Source: Bacillus sp. AFS098217 (GTDB taxonomy: Bacteria > Bacillota > Bacilli > Bacillales > Bacillaceae_G). Taken from it: a DNA stretch of 34,607 nt. The notes below the pieces were generated by a model. It was not told the origin of the DNA and searched no databases. It saw nothing but the letters and a program-made list of their open reading frames with translations. The translations under genes and the position numbers were made by a program. This document shows positions 26,401 through 34,607 of the stretch, piece after piece (within the stretch, counting starts at the first letter, position 1; every line of letters starts with the position of its first letter). Where the stretch lies: the NCBI RefSeq assembly GCF_002551815.1, contig NZ_NVPR01000045.1, positions 1 through 34,607 on the forward strand, read 5' to 3'.

Positions 26401-26942
26401 TATTTTCCAATTAAAGCTCGTTCAAAATCATCATATAAAAGCTGAAGATCGTATACTTTATTCGCTAGTAGTTTTTGCTCTGCACTACTGCTGTGCGCAT
26501 CTAATTGTTGCCACATTTCATATACGTTAGATGGCGTCACGTTATAACGTTTAAACTCCGCAATCATGCTACCAAGGTGTTCAAAGAAACCGTTTTGCTC
26601 TGCTGCTTTTTGAAACACGGATAGTCCATCTTTACGCGACTCTACAATTTTGCGAAGTAACATATGCACACCCGCTTCATCAATATGAAGACGACTTGCA
26701 CCACCCACTTCTTGCAAAACCTTCCACGCTAACCTTGAAAAACTAAAAACTTGTGCCCGAATAGAACCTCTTACATCTTCACTTCCTATTAACGCTTGTT
26801 GCGCTTGGAATGTCATTTGCTCTGGCACAAGATATAAGATTGTTTTACCTCTTGGGCGCTGCTTTAACTCTGTTTGCACTTCATGTAAACAAAGCGTGCT
26901 TTTTCCACTTCCAGCTCTACCAATTACAAATCGAAGTGACAT
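23427..26942 (-). CDS. addB: ATP-dependent helicase/nuclease subunit B (AddB)
   Basis: The 1171-residue partner of AddA has an N-terminal UvrD-like ATP-binding motif, [13 protein letters not shown] (8-20). It has an inactivated-type helicase region and a C-terminal RecB-family nuclease domain (VGRIDRVDK, then [16 protein letters not shown]). Four cysteines expected to hold an iron-sulfur cluster are visible: one in NRCAYAHF and three in [13 protein letters not shown]. AddB recognises Chi and cuts one strand. I use the ATG at 26942 with AAAGGTGGGG upstream; an in-frame GTG at 26954 overlaps that site. It is the first gene of the addBA operon and overlaps addA by 4 bp. Confidence 0.96.
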   Translation of the reverse strand: MSLRFVIGRAGSGKSTLCLHEVQTELKQRPRGKTILYLVPEQMTFQAQQALIGSEDVRGSIRAQVFSFSRLAWKVLQEVGGASRLHIDEAGVHMLLRKIVESRKDGLSVFQKAAEQNGFFEHLGSMIAEFKRYNVTPSNVYEMWQQLDAHSSSAEQKLLANKVYDLQLLYDDFERALIGKYLDSEDYLQLLVEKLPQSDYVNGAEIYIDGFHSFSPQELEIVRGLMRLGTRVTITLTIDEKTLAQPVNELDLFYETTLTYEKVKQVAREEKIEIEKTVPLMEQPRFHSPALAHLETHYEARPNEKFHGEASVTISTAANLRAEVEGVAREIRRLVADEDYRYRDIAVLLRNGESYYDVLRTLFMDYSIPHFIDEKRPMSHHPLVECIRSALEIISGNWRYDAVFRCIKTELLYPLDVRKEAMREEMDEFENYCLAYGVQGKRWTSEEPWMYRRYRSLDDTSGTITDSEREMEEKINRLRDVVRTPVIRMQKRLKRAGTVMQMCEAVYLFLEELDVPKKLEELRIRAEESGDFLFATDHEQVWEEVMSLLDTFVEMLGEEKMSLAMFTDVMSTGLEALQFANIPPSLDQVLVANIDRSRLSDIKATFIIGVNEGVIPAAPMDEGMLSDEERDILSAAGIELAPTTRQTLLEEQFVMYQMVTRASEKLYISCPLADEEGKTLLASSFIKKIKRMFPDVKESFITNDVNDLSRSEQISYVATPEVTLSYVMQQLQTWKRYGFEGNLDFWWDVYNFYVTSDEWKQKSSRVLSSLFYRNRAQKLSTSVSIDLYGDKIKGSVSRMELFNRCAYAHFAQHGLSLRERDIFKLDAPDIGELFHAALKRIADKLLRENRTWADLSIKECEHLSVLVIEEIAPLLQRQILLSSNRHFYLKQKLQQIIFRTSLILREHAKSSGFVPVDLEVPFGMGGTGSLPPMEFALPNGVKMEVVGRIDRVDKAEDESGTFLRIIDYKSSSKALDLTEVYYGLALQMLTYLDVVISNANTWMKKGGTASPAGVLYFHIHNPIVEMKGDASEEEIEKEILKKFKMKGLVLGDADVVRLMDNKLTTGSSDIISAGLKKDGSFSARSSIASEQEFNVLQKYVHHTFENIGKDITEGVIDIAPYKMGNKAACTFCNFKSVCQFDESLEDNQFRTLKDMKDSEAMEKIREEIGGE

Positions 26943-27010
26943 GCAATTCCCCACCTTTCATTCACATAACGAACGTTAGTTTGCTATTATCATTTTATTA
27001 TAGGACAATA

Positions 27011-27041
27011 AAAAAGACAAACAGCGGCTGCTTGTCTTTTT
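27011..27041 (-). terminator. Terminator of lepB
   Basis: AAAAAGACAA and TTGTCTTTTT pair, extended by CAGC/GCTG, in the gap between the lepB stop and the start of addB. Confidence 0.85.
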
Positions 27042-27069
27042 ATTTCCTACGTTAGGATACATCATTTCA

Positions 27070-27633
27070 TTAACCTTTTGAAAAATTCGTTTGCAAATCA
27101 CGAATCGGCCAATATCGTAAATCTACTTTACCGACAACAGTATCTGCTTTCACAAAACCAAACTGTCTACTATCCCAGCTACCGAGGCGGTTATCACCAA
27201 GTACAAAAATATATCCCTTTGGCACAACCTTTTCTCTCGTTAATTCTTCTAGCGTAAAATCTCCCGTCAGCTGATGCCCTTCCGCTTGCTGCTTATATGT
27301 TTCCAAATAAGGTTCATCCATAAACTTTCCATTTACATACAGCTTATCATGCTTATATTCAATTTGATCGCCTGGTAAACCAATAATTCGCTTTACATAA
27401 TCTTCTTGTTTATTCGCATGAAATACAACAACATCAAATCTGTTCAATTCCCCGACTTGATAGCTAACTTTATTGACAACAAGCATATTCCCATCTTGAA
27501 GTGTCGGCATCATTGACTTCCCCTCTACAACATACGTTGAGAAGAAAAACGTTCGAAAAAAAACAGCTAATAGCACACCTATAAAGATTGTTCTCATCCA
27601 CTCTAGGCTTTCTTTTCTCAAAGCTCGCTTCAT
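27070..27633 (-). CDS. lepB: Type I signal peptidase
   Basis: The 187-residue membrane protease has one N-terminal membrane helix (about 13-33) and an extracytoplasmic catalytic domain. The Ser-Lys dyad is S40 in EGKSMMPTL and K81 in YVKRIIGLPGD. Box E is GDNRLGSWDSRQFG. It removes signal peptides from exported proteins. Length and the position next to addB match B. subtilis SipV, though the sequence features fit any SipS/SipV-type enzyme. GTGAGGGGAG gives a good ribosome binding site. It may be cotranscribed with the upstream TVP38-family gene, 57 bp away. Confidence 0.94.
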   Translation of the reverse strand: MKRALRKESLEWMRTIFIGVLLAVFFRTFFFSTYVVEGKSMMPTLQDGNMLVVNKVSYQVGELNRFDVVVFHANKQEDYVKRIIGLPGDQIEYKHDKLYVNGKFMDEPYLETYKQQAEGHQLTGDFTLEELTREKVVPKGYIFVLGDNRLGSWDSRQFGFVKADTVVGKVDLRYWPIRDLQTNFSKG

Positions 27634-27690
27634 CTGCCTCTCCCCTCACCTTTTTCGATAATGAAGATGTATTTACAGTGAAGTCTAGTC

Positions 27691-28284
27691 TTAATGCAGT
27701 TCTAATTTCACTTCAATTTTCTTACCGATATACCATAAAATAAAGATAACACCTATGACAACAACTGTTTTCACAGGATTATGGATAAAAGAAGTTAAAT
27801 CATGGCCGATATAACTTAGAATAAAAATCATTACTAGTTTCCCGAATGCTAACGCTAATCCAAATTGTTTTATACTAATACGCGATAAACCAGCGACTAC
27901 ATTAATAAGTGCAGACGGCGTAAACGGAAAACAAAATAGTACAAAAATAGGCGCGAATCCTTTTCTTTCAATCCATCCCATTGCACTTCGTACTTTCGCA
28001 TGTTTATTTAAAAAGGAAAAAAAGCGACTCCGACCAAAACGACGAATAACAAAAAAAACAATTAACGCACCAAGAACTGAGCCGAACCATGAATAGAAAA
28101 AACCAAGCCATAAACCAAATGCAACGGCATTTGCCATTACAAACACTATGAGCGGCAATGCTGGGATAAGCGCCTCTACCATTGGTAATCCAATACCAAG
28201 AATCGGTCCAAACGCTCGGTAACTCTCGACAAGATGATCCATGTTTTCTACTGAGAAGTACTCTTTGATTGTTTGAAAATCCAT
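27691..28284 (-). CDS. TVP38/TMEM64 (DedA-like) membrane protein, YhjE-like
   Basis: The 197-residue integral membrane protein has about five hydrophobic segments. The family signature region is FGLWLGFFYSWFGSVLGALIVF, then RFGRSRF and FCFPFTPSALINVVAGLSRI. TVP38/DedA superfamily members are linked to lipid flipping or membrane homeostasis; the substrate here is unknown. Its place beside the signal peptidase and addB mirrors yhjE in B. subtilis. A GGGG-type ribosome binding site precedes the ATG. No terminator separates it from lepB. Confidence 0.87.
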   Translation of the reverse strand: MDFQTIKEYFSVENMDHLVESYRAFGPILGIGLPMVEALIPALPLIVFVMANAVAFGLWLGFFYSWFGSVLGALIVFFVIRRFGRSRFFSFLNKHAKVRSAMGWIERKGFAPIFVLFCFPFTPSALINVVAGLSRISIKQFGLALAFGKLVMIFILSYIGHDLTSFIHNPVKTVVVIGVIFILWYIGKKIEVKLELH

Positions 28285-28471
28285 TCTACGATTTACCCCT
28301 TTACTATCATTACTATCCCTACTTTATCACCGCTTAGCAAAAAGAGGAAATGGCAAATACGACATATGGAGATGTATTTATTTATTTTCCATACCTTTAT
28401 GTAGAAATCCTTCATTATTATTGTGTGATAATCTATCATTATTTGACAGAATATTACATGTTAAGAAATGA

Positions 28472-28497
28472 AAAAAGGATGGTTCTCCATCCTTTTT
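28472..28497 (-). terminator. Terminator of comK
   Basis: AAAAAGGATGG pairs with CCATCCTTTTT around a 4-base loop, just past the comK stop on the minus strand. Confidence 0.88.
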
Positions 28498-28502
28498 ACT
28501 TA

Positions 28503-29087
28503 CTAGTCATCGTCATCTTCTTTCACAACATACACTTTTTCATAAGCAGGCTTCAATCTAGATTCATCTTCTTTAGCTACTTCTTTAAACCGAAGACTCC
28601 CCTGTTTATCTTTTCGATCCTCATATTCTGTCCGCAATTTTGCAGTACGATTTTGCTGATTTTCAAAACTACTCTTTGACATTTCTAATTTCACCGCAAG
28701 CCCATTAATAAATCGAATAATAAGATTACCGTCTGCTAGTTCTCTATTACTTACGATATGAAAATGGGATAACCACGCGCATTCCTTTCTAGAATAAGAA
28801 TACGTAGGAAAGAAATACAGTTGATCTGTCGGACTAATTGCAATGGGTGCTTTGTGCGTAATACGTGTCAACTCTTTTGTACCTTCTTTTCTTCCTAAAA
28901 AACTAGATCCATGCTTGCGGCAGCTTCGTTCTACAATATCAAGAGGCTTTTGAAACATAAAAAAAGAATCTTCTACCTCAATCACTCGTGTCACAATGCT
29001 TTTTTCACCTAAAATAACTGGGAGTAAGGCCATAGTTTTCTTGTTTACGACATAGTTTTCGACATAGCGTTCAGCTCTGTCACCCAT
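28503..29087 (-). CDS. comK: Competence transcription factor ComK
   Basis: The 194-residue DNA-binding activator is recognised by KPLDIVERSCRKHGSSFLGRK (about 47-67), ITHKAPIAISPTDQLYFFPT, and SFENQQNRTAKLRTEYEDR. These align along the whole length with B. subtilis ComK, the master regulator of DNA uptake. The C-terminus is unusually acidic (KEDDDD), unlike the B. subtilis protein. GAAGGAG lies 9 bases upstream of the ATG. B. cereus-group strains carry ComK homologues but are rarely shown to be naturally competent, so it may control other targets. No ComS or MecA gene is present here. Confidence 0.93.
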   Translation of the reverse strand: MGDRAERYVENYVVNKKTMALLPVILGEKSIVTRVIEVEDSFFMFQKPLDIVERSCRKHGSSFLGRKEGTKELTRITHKAPIAISPTDQLYFFPTYSYSRKECAWLSHFHIVSNRELADGNLIIRFINGLAVKLEMSKSSFENQQNRTAKLRTEYEDRKDKQGSLRFKEVAKEDESRLKPAYEKVYVVKEDDDD

Positions 29088-29359
29088 GCTATATTCACTC
29101 CTTCATTTTTTAATTCACATTAGCAGCTGCATGAATAATTGTATCATGTTCAAAATAAAATAATTGAAATTTTTCAAATGTTTTACATTTTCTTATAAAA
29201 CTTTAAATTCCCATCACATTTCTTCATAAAAATATCTAAATAAAAGCACTTTATTGTTCTAGCTTAAACCTATATATCACTATGAAAAAATACCTTTTTG
29301 CTTTTTTGAAACATTTGTAACATAGTGAACTTTTACAAGGAGATACTACCATTTTTTCT

Positions 29360-29647
29360 TTATATTTTATTATTTGTTTTTTTGAATATAATGTAAACAA
29401 TTAATATCATCATGTGAAAAAAACTTGCCAACATAAGTATTATGGATAAAGGATAAAATTTAGCGGCATATATAAAAAAATCTATTTGATAAATATCTTG
29501 ATAATTTGACACCGATCCTTTGAAGTAATTTGTAAATTTCGCAGTATATTTCCATTCATCAGGATAGTCTATTAAATTACTACCTTGATACCAGCTTACT
29601 AAAGTTGAAACAATAAATAACATAAATGAACTACCTATATACGTCAA
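29360..29647 (-). CDS. Small membrane protein, DUF4306 (YjdJ)-like
   Basis: The reading frame gives up to 95 residues from a TTG at 29647, or 87 from an ATG at 29623. It has two hydrophobic helices flanking a polar extracytoplasmic loop: SSFMLFIVSTLVSW first, YPLSIILMLASFFHMMILIVYIIF last. WYQGSNLIDYPDEWKYTAKF resembles the DUF4306/YjdJ family. A stop codon and then the edge of a repeat element lie just upstream of the TTG, so the original start, ribosome binding site and promoter may have been displaced. ATAGGTAG before the internal ATG is only a weak site. I cannot tell whether it is still expressed. Confidence 0.6.
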   Translation of the reverse strand: MTYIGSSFMLFIVSTLVSWYQGSNLIDYPDEWKYTAKFTNYFKGSVSNYQDIYQIDFFIYAAKFYPLSIILMLASFFHMMILIVYIIFKKTNNKI

Positions 29648-29660
29648 TTAAAAAACCGAC

Positions 29661-29813
29661 ATAAAACCCCGCTTTTTAGGTGGGAGAGAGCATCTGGCCA
29701 TACATAGAAGCGGTCAGGGCTTATTTCTGCCACATGCGAAGTAAAGACAGAAAGAACAAGCGAGTGTAGGCTACTTTTTCTTCTGCATAGCAGGGATTTA
29801 GATGTCGAAAAAT
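29661..29813 (+). mobile_element. bcr1-like dispersed repeat, copy 2
   Basis: This is a second copy of the approximately 153-bp element seen in gerP, in the same orientation. Direct repeats AATTAAAA flank it (29646-29653 and 29811-29818), a possible target duplication. Near its ends CGACATAAA and TTTAGATGTCG form an imperfect inverted repeat. It begins 14 bp from the presumed start of the DUF4306-like gene. Confidence 0.75.
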
Positions 29814-29963
29814 TAAAATCATACACTTCACCTCCTGTTGTTGATATATCTAGCATTAACAGGAATTTCAAGAGGTAAACTGCAAGATGAAAATATTAAA
29901 CAGCTAAATCACAGGAGTGGCTGAATAGTTACTACCTATGTTTATATAGTTAGAAATTAGTAC

Positions 29964-29997
29964 AAAAAAAAGGATGGCTTAAGCCATCCTTTTTTTC
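29964..29997 (-). terminator. Terminator of the cold-shock gene
   Basis: AGGATGGCTT and AAGCCATCCT form a perfect stem flanked by A7 and T7 tracts. It is on the 3' side of the csp gene on the minus strand. Confidence 0.9.
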
Positions 29998-30013
29998 ATC
30001 ATATACTATAAAA

Positions 30014-30217
30014 TTATAATTTTACAACGTTTTTAGCTTGAGGTCCGCGGTTGCCATCTTCGATTTCGAAGCTAACTTTTTCGCCTTCTTCTAAAGATTT
30101 GAAACCTTCAGTTGTGATTGCAGAGAAGTGAACGAATACATCGTTTCCGCCTGGAACTTCGATGAAACCGAAACCTTTGTCGTTGTTAAACCATTTTACT
30201 TGTCCTGTTACTGTCAT
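30014..30217 (-). CDS. Cold-shock protein (CspA/CspB type)
   Basis: The 67-residue RNA-binding OB-fold protein carries RNP1 GFGFIEV and RNP2 VFVHFSAI. It starts [15 protein letters not shown] and ends [10 protein letters not shown]. Cold-shock proteins unwind or protect mRNA at low temperature and in stationary phase. The B. cereus group has several paralogues (cspA-F); which one this is cannot be settled by eye. A leader of about 160 nt with a long-range stem precedes it. GGAGG lies just upstream of the ATG. Confidence 0.95.
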   Translation of the reverse strand: MTVTGQVKWFNNDKGFGFIEVPGGNDVFVHFSAITTEGFKSLEEGEKVSFEIEDGNRGPQAKNVVKL

Positions 30218-30273
30218 TATTATTTCCTCCTAAGAAAATAGAATTTTTTTAGTTTTCATACATAAAAAAAGAA

Positions 30274-30355
30274 TCCACACATTATCAAATACGAAACATA
30301 AAACAGTTTTCACATACTTTTTCTCGTTCGTTTTCAGCACTTGATAATATATGGA
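30274..30355 (-). promoter_or_regulatory. Long-range stem in the csp 5' leader
   Basis: On the minus strand TCCATATATTATCAA (from 30355) can pair all 15 bases with TTGATAATGTGTGGA (to 30274), with two G-U pairs. It encloses about 52 nt and sits in the untranslated leader. Cold-shock genes often use structured leaders for temperature-dependent translation; this one's effect is inferred. Confidence 0.55.
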
Positions 30356-30384
30356 TTGCTTGATTTAGTTATTCAACTGAGTTC

Positions 30385-30414
30385 ATCATAGCATATTTAA
30401 AATAGAATGTACAA
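30385..30414 (-). promoter_or_regulatory. Sigma-A promoter of the csp gene
   Basis: On the minus strand TTGTAC (30414-30409) and TATGAT (30390-30385) are 18 bp apart. Initiation near 30378 would give a leader of about 160 nt. Confidence 0.65.
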
Positions 30415-30562
30415 TATTTTTCCGAAAATGAAATTTTCTAATTTTTGGTATTCCTCATAAAGTAACGCATCCCTTCCTAATAAAAACTTTCACCAACGGG
30501 GCTTTTACAGACAATTATCTTCTTTTCCTTGATTTGCACCTCAAATAGCAGAATACATACAA

Positions 30563-30591
30563 AATAAAAACAGGTACCCTTAAAGGGCACC
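30563..30591 (-). terminator. Terminator of aceBA
   Basis: On the minus strand GGTGCCCTT pairs with AAGGGTACC (one G-U pair), followed by TGTTTTTATTTT. It lies 12 bp past the aceA stop. Confidence 0.8.
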
Positions 30592-30602
30592 CGCTTCCTT
30601 AC

Positions 30603-31880
30603 TTATTTCGTAAACTGCGCTTCTTCCGTAGAACCTTTCAGCGCTGTCGTAGATGAAGTCCCACCTGTAATCACTTGTGCTACTTCATCAAAGTAACCTG
30701 TTCCGACTTCGCGTTGATGACGCGTAGCAGAGTAGCCATACTCTTCTGCTGCAAATTCGGCCTGTTGTAATTCAGAATACGCTGCCATACCACGTTCTTT
30801 GTAACCGCGTGCTAATTCAAACATGCCGTAATTTAACGCATGGAATCCTGCAAGTGTTACAAACTGGAATTTGTAACCATATGATGCGATTTCTTTTTGG
30901 AAGTTTGCAATCGTTTTTTCATCTAATTTTTGTTTCCAGTTAAACGACGGTGAACAGTTATATGCAAGTAACTTTCCTGGATACTTCTCATGAATTGCTT
31001 CCGCAAAGCGTTTCGCATCTTCTAAATTTGGCTCAGATGTTTCACACCAAACAAGATCTGCGTACGGTGCATATGCTAAGCCGCGCGCAATCGCTTGATC
31101 GAGTCCCGCTTTTGTACGATAAAAACCTTCCGGCGTTCTTTCTCCTGTAATAAATTTTTGATCAACTGGATCGATGTCGCTCGTAATTAAATCTGCTGCA
31201 TCTGCATCTGTTCTTGCTACAATTACTGTCGGCGTGCCCATTACATCCGCAGCTAAACGGGCAGAAATTAAATTACGTACCGCTGTTTGCGTTGGTAGTA
31301 ATACTTTTCCACCTAAATGCCCACATTTCTTTTCTGAAGACAACTGATCTTCAAAATGCACACCTGATGCCCCTGCTTCAATCATTCCTTTCATTAATTC
31401 AAATACGTTTAATTGACCGCCAAATCCAGCTTCAGCATCTGCAACAATCGGTACGAAATAATCTATATCACCGCTGCCTTCCATATGCTGAATTTGATCT
31501 GCACGTTGCAATGTTTGATTAATTCTTTTTACAACAGCCGGCACACTGTTCGCTGGATATAAACTTTGGTCCGGATACATATGTCCAGATAAATTGGCAT
31601 CAGCAGCTACTTGCCAACCACTTAAATAAATTGCTTTTAAACCTGCTTTCACTTGCTGCATTGCTTGATTTCCTGTTAATGCACCAAGCGCATTAATGTA
31701 GTCCTCTGTATGAAGCGATTGCCAAAGTTTCTCCGCACCGCGGCGCGCTAATGTATGTTCAATATCAATAGATCCTCGAAGACGAATAACATCTTCAGCA
31801 GAATAAGGACGTGTTACCCCTTTCCAACGCTCATCTAACTCCCAATTTTCTTGTAATTGCTGAATTCTTTCGTTTTTCAT
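30603..31880 (-). CDS. aceA: Isocitrate lyase
   Basis: The 425-residue cytoplasmic enzyme cleaves isocitrate to succinate and glyoxylate, the first step of the glyoxylate bypass. The catalytic cysteine motif is [13 protein letters not shown]. Other landmarks are [27 protein letters not shown] and [14 protein letters not shown] start it at MKNERIQQL (31880), with AGGGGATGG at suitable distance; upstream in-frame ATGs overlap or abut this site. The gene begins just downstream of aceB, so the two form an aceB-aceA operon used for growth on acetate or fatty acids and during sporulation. Confidence 0.97.
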   Translation of the reverse strand: MKNERIQQLQENWELDERWKGVTRPYSAEDVIRLRGSIDIEHTLARRGAEKLWQSLHTEDYINALGALTGNQAMQQVKAGLKAIYLSGWQVAADANLSGHMYPDQSLYPANSVPAVVKRINQTLQRADQIQHMEGSGDIDYFVPIVADAEAGFGGQLNVFELMKGMIEAGASGVHFEDQLSSEKKCGHLGGKVLLPTQTAVRNLISARLAADVMGTPTVIVARTDADAADLITSDIDPVDQKFITGERTPEGFYRTKAGLDQAIARGLAYAPYADLVWCETSEPNLEDAKRFAEAIHEKYPGKLLAYNCSPSFNWKQKLDEKTIANFQKEIASYGYKFQFVTLAGFHALNYGMFELARGYKERGMAAYSELQQAEFAAEEYGYSATRHQREVGTGYFDEVAQVITGGTSSTTALKGSTEEAQFTK

Positions 31881-31902
31881 TTCTTCCATCCCCTTTTCTT
31901 TT

Positions 31903-33492
31903 TTATAAAATTTCATAACCTGGTAATGTTAAAAATGTTTCAAACTCATCATTGCGAACTAGATCAGTAAAGAGCTTTGTTGCTTCTAAGAATCTCCCTT
32001 TCTCAAATTGTTCTCTACCAACCTCTCGTTCTATTTTCGCTAATTCTTCCACTTTAAATTCTTCTACTAAAGCAAATGTAATCTTACGTCCATCATTCAG
32101 CTTCCCGCCCTCATGACGAATCCATTGCCAAACTTGCGCTCGTGAAATTTCTGCCGTTGCTGCATCCTCCATCAAATTATAAATAGGTGCTGCACCTCGG
32201 CCGCTTAACCACGATGCAATATATTGAATACCCACGCTAATATTCATACGAAGGCCATCTTCTGTAATCGTTCCCACCGGTACTTCTAACAAATCCTTTT
32301 CTGTCACATGAATTTCTTCACGTTTCCTAAAGATTTGATTCGATGTTTTCATAATGTGATCAAATACTTCCATTGCAACCGGTACAAGGCCCGGGTGAGC
32401 AACCCAAGTCCCATCATGTCCATCTAAAGCCTCACGTTCCTTATCAGCACGCACTTTTTCAAAAGCAATTTCATTTGCCTCGGGATCATTTTTAATTGGA
32501 ATTTGCGCTGCCATTCCTCCAATTGCTGGTGCATTACGGCGATGACAAGTTTGAATGACTTTCAAAGAATACGCGCGCATAAACGGCGCTGTCATCGTAA
32601 CTTGCGCCCTGTCTGGAAGTAAAAATGTATTATGATTACGAAAGCTTTTTAAAAAACTAAAAATATAATCCCAGCGTCCACAATTTAAACCAGCCGAATG
32701 GTCACGTAACTCATATAAAATTTCATCCATTTCAAAAGAAGCATGAATTGTCTCTAACAATACAGTCGCTTTAATCGTTCCATTTGGAATTCCGATATAC
32801 TTCTGAGCAAACACGAAAACATCATTCCACAATCTAGCTTCTAAATAGCTTTCTATTTTCGGTAAGTAAAAATATGGCCCGCTTCCTTTCTCTAACAATG
32901 TTTTTGCATTATGGAAAAAGTACAAGCCAAAATCTACAAGGCTCCCTGACATCTTCTCTCCACTAACTTGCATATGTTTTTCCTCTAAATGCCATCCACG
33001 CGGGCGCACGACAAGTACAGCTGTTTTACTGTCAAGGCGATATTCCTTTCCGCTTGCGTTCTCGTATGAAATCGTTCCCCTAACAGCATCTCTTAAGTTA
33101 ATCTGACCTTCTATTATATTTTTCCACGTTGGAGAATTAGAATCTTCAAAGTCTGCCATAAAAAGATGCGCTCCCGAATTTAAAGCATTAATTACCATCT
33201 TTCTATCTACTGGCCCTGTGATTTCGACACGCCGATCCTCTAAATCTCCTGGAAGCGGGGCAATCGTCCAATCTTCTTCGCGTATATGTGATGTTTCCGG
33301 TAAAAAGCTAGGAAACTCCCCTGCATCAATTCTTTTTTGTTTTTCCGCTCGTCTTTGCAGTAAATGTAAACGGCGCTCATTGAAATTCTCATGCAACTCT
33401 TTCAAAAAAGCGAGCGCTTCCGGTGTCAAAATTTCTCCATACGATGGTAATAATTCTCCAACGAGTGTCACCCGTGAAGTTTGCGTTGACAT
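31903..33492 (-). CDS. aceB: Malate synthase A
   Basis: The 529-residue cytoplasmic enzyme condenses glyoxylate with acetyl-CoA to malate. Landmarks are [25 protein letters not shown], the conserved YFYLPKIES, the acid-containing [18 protein letters not shown], and [29 protein letters not shown] is also characteristic. The length is normal. AAAGGAG precedes the ATG by 8 bases. It is first in the operon with aceA, 22 bp downstream. A palindrome CTGTT-N4-AACAG (33515-33528) lies between its start and the likely promoter and may bind a regulator. Confidence 0.97.
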   Translation of the reverse strand: MSTQTSRVTLVGELLPSYGEILTPEALAFLKELHENFNERRLHLLQRRAEKQKRIDAGEFPSFLPETSHIREEDWTIAPLPGDLEDRRVEITGPVDRKMVINALNSGAHLFMADFEDSNSPTWKNIIEGQINLRDAVRGTISYENASGKEYRLDSKTAVLVVRPRGWHLEEKHMQVSGEKMSGSLVDFGLYFFHNAKTLLEKGSGPYFYLPKIESYLEARLWNDVFVFAQKYIGIPNGTIKATVLLETIHASFEMDEILYELRDHSAGLNCGRWDYIFSFLKSFRNHNTFLLPDRAQVTMTAPFMRAYSLKVIQTCHRRNAPAIGGMAAQIPIKNDPEANEIAFEKVRADKEREALDGHDGTWVAHPGLVPVAMEVFDHIMKTSNQIFRKREEIHVTEKDLLEVPVGTITEDGLRMNISVGIQYIASWLSGRGAAPIYNLMEDAATAEISRAQVWQWIRHEGGKLNDGRKITFALVEEFKVEELAKIEREVGREQFEKGRFLEATKLFTDLVRNDEFETFLTLPGYEIL

Positions 33493-33514
33493 ATTAGCAT
33501 CTCCTTTTCTTAAA

Positions 33515-33528
33515 CTGTTTTATAACAG
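33515..33528. promoter_or_regulatory. Palindrome in the aceBA leader
   Basis: CTGTTTTATAACAG is a nearly perfect inverted repeat (arms CTGTT/AACAG). It lies about 25 bp upstream of aceB, close to or after the likely transcription start. It may be an operator for carbon-source control; it does not match the catabolite cre consensus well. Confidence 0.35.
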
Positions 33529-33655
33529 ATTTCATTTTATGATTTATATTATATAACAAATTTTCAGAAAAGGAAGTTATTTTTTGAAAATTCAACTTAT
33601 TTTTTCACGAAGCCTTGCTTTCTCTTATTCTTTTAAACTTTATTTCATACAAAAA

Positions 33656-33677
33656 ACCGGTGTTATACAACACCGGT
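33656..33677 (-). terminator. Terminator of the SLH gene
   Basis: ACCGGTGTT and AACACCGGT pair perfectly around ATAC. A T6 run follows on the minus strand, downstream of the SLH gene. Confidence 0.88.
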
Positions 33678-33734
33678 CTGTTTGTTTCATTCCACTACTC
33701 ATTACAAATTATATTTTCTTTTTTATTCTTGAGG

Positions 33735-34364
33735 TTAAACATTCAAAAGTGTATTATGTAAAAACTGTGCATACTGTTCACGCGTTACTTTCATATTTGG
33801 AGCGAATTTCCCTTCTCCAACTCCTGATGCAATATTGTTCGATTGTACGGCACTAATCGCATCTTTTGCCCATGAATTGTCTGGCACATCGTTGAAATTA
33901 TGCGGAGCCTTCACATCTAGTTCAAAGGCTTTCGTAATAACTTGTGCCATTTCTGCACGTGTTAACGTATCTTTCGGTCTAAAGTTTCCATGCTCATCGC
34001 CTTGGAAAATCCCTAGCTCAGTTAAAGCTAATATTTCCTTAGGAAACATTGTCGAATTTTCATTGATATCTCCGTATGGATTTTCGTATTCATCTTGTTC
34101 TTCTAGCTGAAAAGTACGGGAAATTAATGCAGCTACTTGTTCACGCGTTACATCGTCCCCCATACCAAATATTCCATTTCCATAACCTGCAATAATTCCT
34201 ACATTCGCTAAACTATCAATCGCCTCGAATGCCCAGTGCCCTTGCGGAACATCCTTGAATTCAACTGAATTTGTTTCAGCCTTTACAGCAGCACTTTCTG
34301 CACTGAATAAAACGCCGCCCATAATTGTTAATGATGTTACTACCTTTAAAACCTTTTTGTTCAC
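33735..34364 (-). CDS. Secreted protein made of three SLH domains
   Basis: The 209-residue protein starts at a GTG with AAAGGAG 8 bases upstream. A signal peptide (NKKVLKVVTSLTIMGGVLF...) is likely cut after VKA near residue 29. Three SLH repeats follow at about 36-80, 97-140 and 157-200, with TREQ, TRAE and TREQ at their ends. SLH triplets bind pyruvylated secondary cell-wall polysaccharide, so it should be non-covalently anchored to the cell surface. No other domain is present, unlike S-layer proteins or autolysins that use SLH as an anchor. It could occupy SLH sites, act as an adaptor, or be the remnant of a larger gene. It is downstream of a terminator-bounded aceBA operon and separately transcribed. 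Confidence 0.88.
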   Translation of the reverse strand: MNKKVLKVVTSLTIMGGVLFSAESAAVKAETNSVEFKDVPQGHWAFEAIDSLANVGIIAGYGNGIFGMGDDVTREQVAALISRTFQLEEQDEYENPYGDINENSTMFPKEILALTELGIFQGDEHGNFRPKDTLTRAEMAQVITKAFELDVKAPHNFNDVPDNSWAKDAISAVQSNNIASGVGEGKFAPNMKVTREQYAQFLHNTLLNV

Positions 34365-34581
34365 TAAACTTGCTCCTTTGAATATGTATTTTGTTTTACT
34401 ATAAAGAATTGATAAAGAAGAAACAATATACATATTCGCTCTTGAAGTGACAACTTTATGAACCATATTACACATGATGTTTTGTTCACCTGCTTGATAA
34501 TACAGCTAATGTAAAACAGTTATTTCAAGCAAAAACAACCTTTACAGAGGGATAGAAACACACTATATATACATTTAAGAC

Positions 34582-34607
34582 ATAAACCCCCTCTTTTTAA
34601 GTGGGAG
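34582..34607 (+). mobile_element. bcr1-like dispersed repeat, copy 3 (cut by window end)
   Basis: The last 26 bases (ATAAACCCC, then CTTTTTAAGTGGGAG) match the first part of copies 1 and 2 in the same orientation. The rest lies outside the window. It is upstream of the SLH gene. Confidence 0.6.

Noticed and set aside
23105-26530. Several plus-strand ORFs of 60-155 codons opposite addA and addB
   Set aside because: They are antisense shadows of long, recognised genes and have no start signals or family features.
16659-29813. The repeated 153-bp sequence as part of an insertion sequence
   Set aside because: It encodes no transposase and is too short, so it fits a non-autonomous repeat better.
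29644-29871. 75-codon minus-strand ORF
   Set aside because: It lies almost wholly within the repeat element and lacks a ribosome binding site.
1-34607. CRISPR, tRNA, rRNA, prophage or anti-phage island
   Set aside because: No regularly spaced repeats, no tRNA-like cloverleaf with the GGTTCGAATCC arm, and no phage or defence gene clusters were seen.

Overview
The window is chromosomal DNA of a Bacillus cereus-group bacterium. It is AT-rich, uses strong AGGAGG-type ribosome binding sites, encodes the spore-coat operon gerPABCDEF, ComK, a Spo0E-like protein and a secreted SLH protein, and carries 153-bp dispersed repeats that look like the group-specific element bcr1. From the Spo0E-like gene through yisK, yisL, yisN and asnO, and around gerP, addAB, a signal peptidase and comK, the order resembles the yis/yhj region of B. 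subtilis.

Layout. 1-2.9 kb: cvfB (minus), yajQ (plus) and a membrane-anchored GH13 protein (minus) that appears to have lost its catalytic residues. 3-6 kb: an ammonium transporter with two perfect GlnR/TnrA-type boxes, an XRE-DUF1232 protein, a YtaF-like gene fragment and a tiny membrane ORF. 6.2-8.8 kb: a ferrochelatase-catalase operon (hemH-katA) with PerR-like boxes. 8.9-14.3 kb: asnO, yisN, yisL, rocD and yisK. 14.6-17.1 kb: a Spo0E-like small protein and gerPABCDEF, with a bcr1-like repeat between gerPE and gerPF. 17.2-26.9 kb: the addB-addA operon, with addA interrupted by a complete 2525-bp group II intron. 27-30.4 kb: lepB, a TVP38 protein, comK, a DUF4306-like gene abutting a second bcr1-like copy, and a cold-shock gene with a long structured leader. 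30.6-33.5 kb: aceB-aceA, the glyoxylate shunt. 33.7-34.4 kb: an SLH protein, followed by the edge of a third bcr1-like copy.

The most striking object is the intron in addA. It runs from 22089 (GTGCG) to 19565 (AC) on the minus strand, resembles lactococcal Ll.LtrB, and encodes an RT-maturase-HNH protein. It sits between the Ile and Tyr codons of a conserved helicase motif (QSIYRF). Its EBS1 and EBS2 pair with the flanking exon across 16 contiguous bases with only two G-U wobbles. Joining the exons gives an uninterrupted AddA of 1242 residues, so the main DNA double-strand-break repair nuclease-helicase of this strain seems to depend on self-splicing. I found no defence island, prophage, CRISPR array, rRNA or tRNA.
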